Shown here in pieces: positions 59,679 to 64,000 of a DNA stretch of 64,000 nt (its first letter is position 1; the number at the start of each line of letters is the position of its first letter). The stretch is taken from the NCBI GenBank assembly GCA_030065875.1, contig JASJCR010000020.1, positions 38,670 through 102,669 of the forward strand. The letters are read 5' to 3'. The DNA is from Ardenticatenaceae bacterium. Lineage in GTDB: Bacteria > Chloroflexota > Anaerolineae > Promineifilales > Promineifilaceae. A model generated the notes under the pieces. It saw only the letters and a program-made list of their open reading frames with translations, searched no databases and was not told the DNA's origin. A program made the position numbers and the translations under genes.

Positions 59679-60077
59679 TTACACTTCCAAGCGGTAAGAA
59701 GGCCCGCCTTCATCACCGAGCAGCCACCAAAGGATAAAACCGAGGATGGCGGCCTGCAGAATAAGCACCAGCACGATCAGCGGCAGCGTTTCAGAGGGAA
59801 TGAATGAAGCCATCGCCTCCACCAGCCAGCCAAGAATTTGCCCGCCGCTAACCATCAACCCGGTCAACAAAAAGGTTATCAGCAAGGCTAAAGCCGCATC
59901 ACTCCATGAAAAAAGATCTTTAATATGAAAGTGGGGGATCTCATAAGTGGTGCGCGCAGTGGGAAGGCGGTTTAAAATTTGTTGTGAAAATCGATTTGGC
60001 AGCGGGTGAATCGGCTGCTCAGACAGAAATTGATCGAGGGTTTGTTCGATTTTTTCTTCATTTTCAACTTCAAACAT
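59679..60077 (-). CDS. Probable anti-sigma factor / sigma-linked membrane protein
   Basis: 132 residues. N-terminal ~60 residues cytoplasmic (EKIEQTLDQFLSEQPIHPLPNRFSQQILNRLP), then two membrane helices (~72-92, ~100-122). No zinc-binding HxxxCxxC motif. It starts within the end of the ECF sigma gene (8-nt overlap), the usual arrangement of sigma and anti-sigma, so it is the natural candidate for tethering that sigma factor. Function is inferred from position only. Confidence 0.65.
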   Translation of the reverse strand: MFEVENEEKIEQTLDQFLSEQPIHPLPNRFSQQILNRLPTARTTYEIPHFHIKDLFSWSDAALALLITFLLTGLMVSGGQILGWLVEAMASFIPSETLPLIVLVLILQAAILGFILWWLLGDEGGPSYRLEV

Positions 60078-60660
60078 AATCTTCTTCCTGCCGCAGCAGT
60101 GCGGCCCGCAGCTGGCGGCGCGCCCGGAAAATGCCGGTTTTGACCGTTCCCAACGGCATGCCGGTCACGGCCGCAATTTCATCATAACTCATTTCTTGTA
60201 AATGGCGAAGAGCCAACAGCAGCCGATAACTTTCAGGTAGAAGGGCCATTTCTCTGTTTAGCCGCTCGCTCAATTCTTGATTGAGCAAAATTTGCTCAAC
60301 CGGCTGCAAACGAGCGGGAATCGCCAAATGGTCGTCAGACGGGTCTAGCGCCTGGAGCTCTCGCTTAATTTGTGGCAGCCGCGAGTAACACACGTTGGTG
60401 ACGATGCGATAAAGCCAGGTTTTAAAATTGGCATCTCCCCGAAAGCGAGGCAGCCCTTTCCACACGCGAATAAACGCTTCCTGGGCGATATCTTCCGCTT
60501 CAGTAGGATTACTAACCAGTCGCAGAGCCAAATTGTAGATATAGAGGCCGTGTCGATCGATAAGCTTTTCAAACGCGGCCGTATCTCCCTGACGGGCCAG
60601 GGCGATCCAACGCTGATCGCTGCTGCTTTCACCAGCTTGTTCACCGGGTAAACGCTTCAC
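60070..60660 (-). CDS. ECF-type RNA polymerase sigma factor
   Basis: 196 residues. Region 2: YNLALRLVSNPTEAEDIAQEAFIRVWKGLPRFRGDANFKTWLYRIVTNVC. Region 4: LLALRHLQEMSYDEIAAVTGMPLGTVKTGIFRARRQLR. RpoE/SigW-like group. Directs polymerase to stress or envelope promoters; regulon not identifiable here. Overlaps the probable anti-sigma gene. Upstream lies a decamer-type repeat, so its promoter must be within ~70 bp of the start. Confidence 0.94.
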   Translation of the reverse strand: MKRLPGEQAGESSSDQRWIALARQGDTAAFEKLIDRHGLYIYNLALRLVSNPTEAEDIAQEAFIRVWKGLPRFRGDANFKTWLYRIVTNVCYSRLPQIKRELQALDPSDDHLAIPARLQPVEQILLNQELSERLNREMALLPESYRLLLALRHLQEMSYDEIAAVTGMPLGTVKTGIFRARRQLRAALLRQEEDYV

Positions 60661-60734
60661 AATTATTTAGACCGGCTAAATCCTAAAAAGTTTCAAATTG
60701 GTTTTTGTTAAGTTACAAAAAGTTTTCTGAAGAT

Positions 60735-60915
60735 GGTGTCCGCAGATTACGCAGATTATAGAGAGAAATCTGTGAAAATCCGTGTTAATCCGTGGCTTTT
60801 TTTAACAATTCTTTTTGTAAACTACTTTAATAGTTCGTTTCCTAAATAACTGAAAAAAAGCCGCAGATTTTCACAGATTAGCCCGGATAGCCGTCTTTGG
60901 CTCCCTGGCTACAAA
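60735..60915. repeat. Decamer-based MITE-like element, copy 5
   Basis: tccgcagattacgcagattatagagagaaatctgtgaaaatccgtgttaatccgtggct on the left, gccgcagattttcacagatt on the right, with ttaacaattctttttgtaaac and cgtttcctaaataact in the centre. The centre blocks recur at 52590-52625 and 4835-4858. No gene in this 363-bp space. Confidence 0.7.
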
Positions 60916-61023
60916 AAAAACCAATCTGAAACTTTTTTTGCAGTGGCGAGTCTAAAATAGCAGATTGACAAAATCTAAGCGAATCCTACCGCTTACGGTT
61001 CAAATGTAAAGGAGTATCAACGG

Positions 61024-61176
61024 ATGAGCGATGCCATGGAAATTATTACCGGCGTATTGATCTTTGTGATCCTTGTCTGGCCATTTGCCGGTTTTATTTG
61101 GGTGATGCGCTGGATCGGCCGGCAAGAACGAGAGGCGCTGGCCAACTTATCTCATCAGGAGGAGAATTTATCATGA
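61024..61176 (+). CDS. Small single-pass membrane protein
   Basis: 50 residues: MSDAMEIITGVLIFVILVWP then FAGFIWVMRWIGRQER and a polar tail. One membrane helix at ~7-30. AAAGGAG lies 11 nt upstream. Its stop TGA overlaps the ATG of the next gene (ATGA), a strong sign that both are translated as a pair. Unknown function, probably a partner of the following membrane protein. Confidence 0.7.
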   Translation: MSDAMEIITGVLIFVILVWPFAGFIWVMRWIGRQEREALANLSHQEENLS

Positions 61177-61601
61177 ACGATTTTTGGGAAATGTTTATTC
61201 CGGCGGTCACCATCAGCACGATCTTTATCGTTATTTTTGGCTTTTTGGCCTTTATGCGCTACATGCGCTACAAGGAAACGGTTGCCCTGGCGGAGCGCGG
61301 GCTTTTGCGCTCGGATCGCAACCGATCCAATAACGGCCGCCCCAGCCGCCGCCTGTTTAACATCGGGGTAGTTCTTCTTTCCGTAGGGGTTGGTTTCTTC
61401 TGTACGCTGATTCCGGCTGCGATTATGGTTAATTCTGGGGAACCGGCATTCGCCGGTGTCATCTTAGGGGTGCTGCCGGCCAGTGTGGGGACAGCCCTGC
61501 TGGTCATCGATCGGTTCAACAACAAAAACCGTCCTCCTTTTCAAACCGAAGAGGATTATGACGAAGAGGAACCCATTCCAGCCCATAAAAATCAGGAATG
61601 A
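61173..61601 (+). CDS. DUF6249-like membrane protein
   Basis: 142 residues from ATG 61173 (CAGGAGGAGAA upstream, start overlapping the previous stop). N-terminal helix (~8-30), the RYMRYKETVALAERGLL motif, then two helices (~57-78, ~84-105) and an acidic tail. The RYKExxALxERGL block recalls DUF6249 proteins, which often lie next to ECF sigma/anti-sigma genes, as here. Function unknown. Confidence 0.75.
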   Translation: MNDFWEMFIPAVTISTIFIVIFGFLAFMRYMRYKETVALAERGLLRSDRNRSNNGRPSRRLFNIGVVLLSVGVGFFCTLIPAAIMVNSGEPAFAGVILGVLPASVGTALLVIDRFNNKNRPPFQTEEDYDEEEPIPAHKNQE

Positions 61602-61605
61602 CCCC

Positions 61606-61633
61606 TTGACAATGGGCTATCCCCATATAGAAT
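61606..61633 (+). promoter_or_regulatory. thrS leader promoter
   Basis: TTGACA at 61606-61611 and TAGAAT at 61628-61633, 16-nt spacer, just ahead of the T-box leader. Confidence 0.65.
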
Positions 61634-61759
61634 GGAGGTTGATATAAAAATCGTCGAGCAGGACGAGTAACAGTTTAATCCTGTGTCAGAGAGAAACGGC
61701 CGATGGCTGAAAGCCGTTTTCAGTAGATAAATTGTGAAAACCACCTGTGAGTGAGAAAA

Positions 61760-61845
61760 TTAAAAGTTCTAAGTGCTAAGTTCTGAGTCAAAAGTTTCAT
61801 CGACAAAGCTCAAGACTTTCAACTATGGACTGAGTACTTCTCTCC
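61760..61845. repeat. Heptamer hairpin element AGTNCTA inside the T-box leader
   Basis: AGTTCTA-AGTGCTA-AGTTCTG-AGTCAAA, a ~20-nt core, then ACTTTCA-ACTATGG-ACTGAGT-ACTTCTC in inverted sense. Same family as 3711-3868. Confidence 0.8.
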
Positions 61846-61923
61846 GGTAGGCCCCGTTATCGGCCGCAACGAGGATATCGCCAATGGGTGATGTCAAAGT
61901 TGGGTGGAACCACGAAGGTTAGT

Positions 61924-61964
61924 CGCCGTCGTCCCAGCAGGGATGACGGCGTTTTTTATTTTTT
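61924..61964 (+). terminator. T-box-controlled terminator before thrS
   Basis: 12-bp stem with one G-U pair, 4-nt loop AGCA, then a run of about 13 mostly T residues. Confidence 0.92.
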
Positions 61965-62050
61965 AGGTGCAATCATGCCAGATGTGAAACAATTGACCAA
62001 TAATTATCGAACTTCTCCCCAGAAAGTTCGATAATTGACCAAACATCATT

Positions 62051-62102
62051 TAACCCCACCCCCAACCCCCTCCCCAATTTGGGGAAGGGGGTGTGGGGGA
62101 TG
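62051..62102. repeat. C-rich/G-rich palindrome in the thrS 5' region
   Basis: ccccacccccaaccccctcccc-aattt-ggggaagggggtgtgggggatgggg, nearly perfect arms, ~56 nt before the thrS start and downstream of the T-box terminator. Confidence 0.6.
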
Positions 62103-62157
62103 GGGAATTATAAACAATACAATTTGCTGAATGAATAATGCTAAAAAGGAAATGATC

Positions 62158-63987
62158 ATGTCTGAAAATGGCAACATCCCTTATGAACAATCTGATCTCT
62201 ACAAAATCCGCCATTCGGCCGCGCACGTGATGGCTGAGGCGGTTTTGGAACATTTTCCTGAGGCCAAGCTGGGGTTTGGCCCACCGGTCGAAGATGGATT
62301 TTACTATGACTTTGATTTGGGCCAGGGGGAAAACGGGAAACCGATCACGTTTTCGGAAGAAGACCTGGCCAAAATTGAAGCAACGATGAAAAAATTGCTC
62401 AAGAAAAACGCTCGATTTGAACAGAGCAGCCTGAGCATCGACGACGCCAAACAACGATTTAGCGATCAGCCGTTTAAGCTCGATCAAATCGATGCTTTAT
62501 CGGCCGGGAAGCTCGATGAAAATGGCAACCCAACGCAGGAAGCGGTGAACGAGGTTGGGGTCTACCAGCACCGCAACTTTGTCGACCTCTGCCGCGGGCC
62601 ACACGTGCCGTTTACGAAAAAAGTCAAGCACAATGCGGTTAAGCTGCTGCGCACGGGTGGCGCGTACTGGCGCGGTGATGAAAACAACCCGCAGCTGCAG
62701 CGCATCTACGGCACGGCGTGGCGCAACAAGGAAGAGCTCGATGAGCATTTGCAGCGGCTGGAAGAGGCCAGAGCGCGCGATCATCGCAAGCTCGGCCGGG
62801 AACTCGAGCTGTTTCACATGTCGCCGCTGGTTGGGTCCGGGCTGCCGCTGTGGCTGCCCAAAGGCACGATCCTGCGCAACACGCTGGAAAACTTCTTGCA
62901 GCAGGCACAGCTCGAACGCGGCTACCAGCCGGTAATCACGCCGCACGTGGGCAAGCTCGATCTGTACATCAAGAGCGGTCACTATCCTTACTATAAGGAA
63001 AGCCAGTACACGCCCATCGATGTCGATGGGGAGAAGTTCATGCTCAAACCGATGAACTGCCCCCACCATATCGAAATTTACAAAAGCAAGCCGCGCAGCT
63101 ACCGCGATCTTCCGGTGCGGCTGGCCGAATTTGGTACGGTTTATCGCTACGAGCAAAGTGGTGAACTCAACGGCCTGACGCGGGTGCGCGGCTTCACGGT
63201 TGATGATTCCCATCTTTTCGTGATGCCCGAACAGCTGCACGCGGAGTTCATCAACGTCGTTAACCTGATCAAGTATGTCTTTGAAACGATGGGATTCGAC
63301 GATGTCCGGGCTCGTCTGGGCACAAATGATGACGACAGCGACAAATATGCCGGAACGCCGGAAATGTGGGCCCAGGGGGTTAGCGCCATCCGGGAAGCGG
63401 CCGATTCCGTCGATCTGAATTACGAAATCGAAGAAGGAGAGGCGGCGTTCTATGGCCCCAAACTCGACTTCATGGTCCGTGATGTGCTCAAGCGCGAATG
63501 GCAGCTGGGTACGGTGCAGGTCGACTTTTTGCTGCCGGAGCGGTTTGGGCTGGAATATATCGGCGAAGACGGGCAACCGCATCGGCCGGTGATGATTCAT
63601 CGCGCCCCATTTGGCTCGATGGAGCGCTTTGTGGGGATTTTGATCGAGCATTTTGCCGGAGCTTTCCCGCTGTGGCTGGCTCCCCTGCAGATCGAAATTA
63701 TCCCCATCGCCGATCGCCATATCGCTTACGGCGAGGAAGTAGCGGCCGACTTGCGCGCGGTCGGGCTGCGCGTCGAAGTGGATAAGGGCAGCGAACGGAT
63801 GAATAAAAAAATCCGCAACGCTCAGCTGCAAAAAATCCCCTACATGCTCGTTATCGGGGATAAAGAGCAGGAAAACGGCGCGGTGGCCGTCCGCACGCGC
63901 GAAAACGAAGACCGCGGCGCGATGTCCCTAGCCGACTTTAAAGCCCATGCGCTGGGTTTGATTGAGAGAAAGGTGGCGGAGCTTTGA
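62158..63987 (+). CDS. thrS: Threonyl-tRNA synthetase lacking the N-terminal TGS domain
   Basis: 609 residues from ATG 62158 (AAAAAGGA upstream). Starts directly with the editing domain (YKIRHSAAHVMAEAV with the HxxxH zinc/editing motif; CRGPHVP supplies the other ligands). Then the class II core: motif 2 region FGTVYRYEQSGELNGLTRVRGFTVDDSHLF, PMNCPHHIEIYK and motif 3 HRAPFGSMERFVGIL, followed by the anticodon-binding domain. E. coli ThrRS has an extra ~60-residue TGS domain in front, absent here. Charges tRNA-Thr and removes mischarged Ser. Controlled by the T-box leader upstream. Confidence 0.96.
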   Translation: MSENGNIPYEQSDLYKIRHSAAHVMAEAVLEHFPEAKLGFGPPVEDGFYYDFDLGQGENGKPITFSEEDLAKIEATMKKLLKKNARFEQSSLSIDDAKQRFSDQPFKLDQIDALSAGKLDENGNPTQEAVNEVGVYQHRNFVDLCRGPHVPFTKKVKHNAVKLLRTGGAYWRGDENNPQLQRIYGTAWRNKEELDEHLQRLEEARARDHRKLGRELELFHMSPLVGSGLPLWLPKGTILRNTLENFLQQAQLERGYQPVITPHVGKLDLYIKSGHYPYYKESQYTPIDVDGEKFMLKPMNCPHHIEIYKSKPRSYRDLPVRLAEFGTVYRYEQSGELNGLTRVRGFTVDDSHLFVMPEQLHAEFINVVNLIKYVFETMGFDDVRARLGTNDDDSDKYAGTPEMWAQGVSAIREAADSVDLNYEIEEGEAAFYGPKLDFMVRDVLKREWQLGTVQVDFLLPERFGLEYIGEDGQPHRPVMIHRAPFGSMERFVGILIEHFAGAFPLWLAPLQIEIIPIADRHIAYGEEVAADLRAVGLRVEVDKGSERMNKKIRNAQLQKIPYMLVIGDKEQENGAVAVRTRENEDRGAMSLADFKAHALGLIERKVAEL

Positions 63988-64000
63988 TGATTTATTGGCG

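Larger units (their letters stand above)
61640..61964 (+). ncRNA. T-box leader of thrS (tRNA-Thr sensing), interrupted by heptamer repeats
   Basis: The T-box sequence GGGTGGAACCACG is at 61902-61914, close to the consensus GGGTGGAACCGCG. Stem I begins near 61650 with an AGTA bulge (61666-61669). A candidate Thr specifier ACC follows GAAA near 61736-61742. The terminator stem CGCCGTCGTCCC/GGGATGACGGCG (61924-61951) ends in a TTTTTTATTTTTT tract. Uncharged tRNA-Thr would stabilise the antiterminator and switch thrS on. Between stem I and the T-box lies a heptamer hairpin (61760-61845) that replaces or pads the usual linker, making the leader ~325 nt. Confidence 0.9.

Noticed and set aside
62497..63831. 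444-codon open frame on the minus strand opposite thrS
   Set aside because: It mirrors the codon bias of thrS, has no family resemblance, start signal or neighbours; a shadow frame.

Overview
The window looks like a chromosomal stretch of a free-living bacterium of about 50-55% GC (visual estimate). No rRNA, CRISPR array, prophage or transposase gene is visible. Lipoproteins with VTRVVTETV-type linkers, a MoxR/DUF58/VWA block, paired CNNM proteins, a T-box in front of thrS and many intergenic repeats together suggest the Chloroflexota (Anaerolineae/Ardenticatenia-like). That assignment is inference, because no marker gene settles it.

Layout. 0-9 kb: the end of a TPP enzyme, a His-rich membrane protein, a nicotinamidase-type hydrolase with promoter and operator, a VWA protein, Nei glycosylase, an HTTM-like membrane protein and two CNNM transporters. 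9.4-9.8 kb: three tRNAs (Pro, Gly, Met-type). 10-16.8 kb: a phosphoribosyltransferase, hydantoinase B, PEP carboxylase, an arginase-fold protein and a PAS-like protein. 16.8-31 kb: a long minus-strand block with NudC, a lipoprotein, VWA/BatA-like, DUF58, MoxR, a coiled-coil membrane protein, an ABC-2 exporter, a large membrane protein and DUF503. A plus-strand VapBC toxin-antitoxin pair splits this block and is bracketed by repeat copies. 31-43 kb: DUF4230, a histidine phosphatase, PhnD-PhnC-PhnE, a metal ABC transporter, a Rieske-glutamate synthase fusion, a DMT exporter, a GATase1 hydrolase and a deiodinase-like selenoprotein candidate. 43.7-46.4 kb: ClpP, trigger factor and tRNA-Leu. 46.6-55.4 kb: a Nudix protein, RNase Z, an MFS/GPH symporter, FtsK, an AbrB protein, a GNAT and an amidase. 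55-64 kb: a STAND regulator, a beta-propeller lipoprotein, an ECF sigma factor with a probable anti-sigma factor, two small membrane proteins and T-box-thrS.

Three things stand out. (1) The reading frame at 42638-43336 is continuous apart from one TGA, which falls exactly at the selenocysteine position of the deiodinase motif (FGSxTUP) and is followed by a SECIS-like hairpin. (2) Intergenic spaces are full of period-7 repeats of several unrelated sequences, and many are paired as inverted arms of long imperfect hairpins. The repeats have entered genes: they form the C-terminal tails of three proteins, interrupt hydantoinase B in frame and lie inside the thrS T-box leader. (3) There are unusual architectures: a Rieske domain on a glutamate-synthase FMN domain, and a PhnE about twice normal size with an extracytoplasmic domain and a large membrane insertion.

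MITE-like repeats with terminal inverted repeats and a decamer-based repeat family fill most of the remaining spaces over 300 bp.
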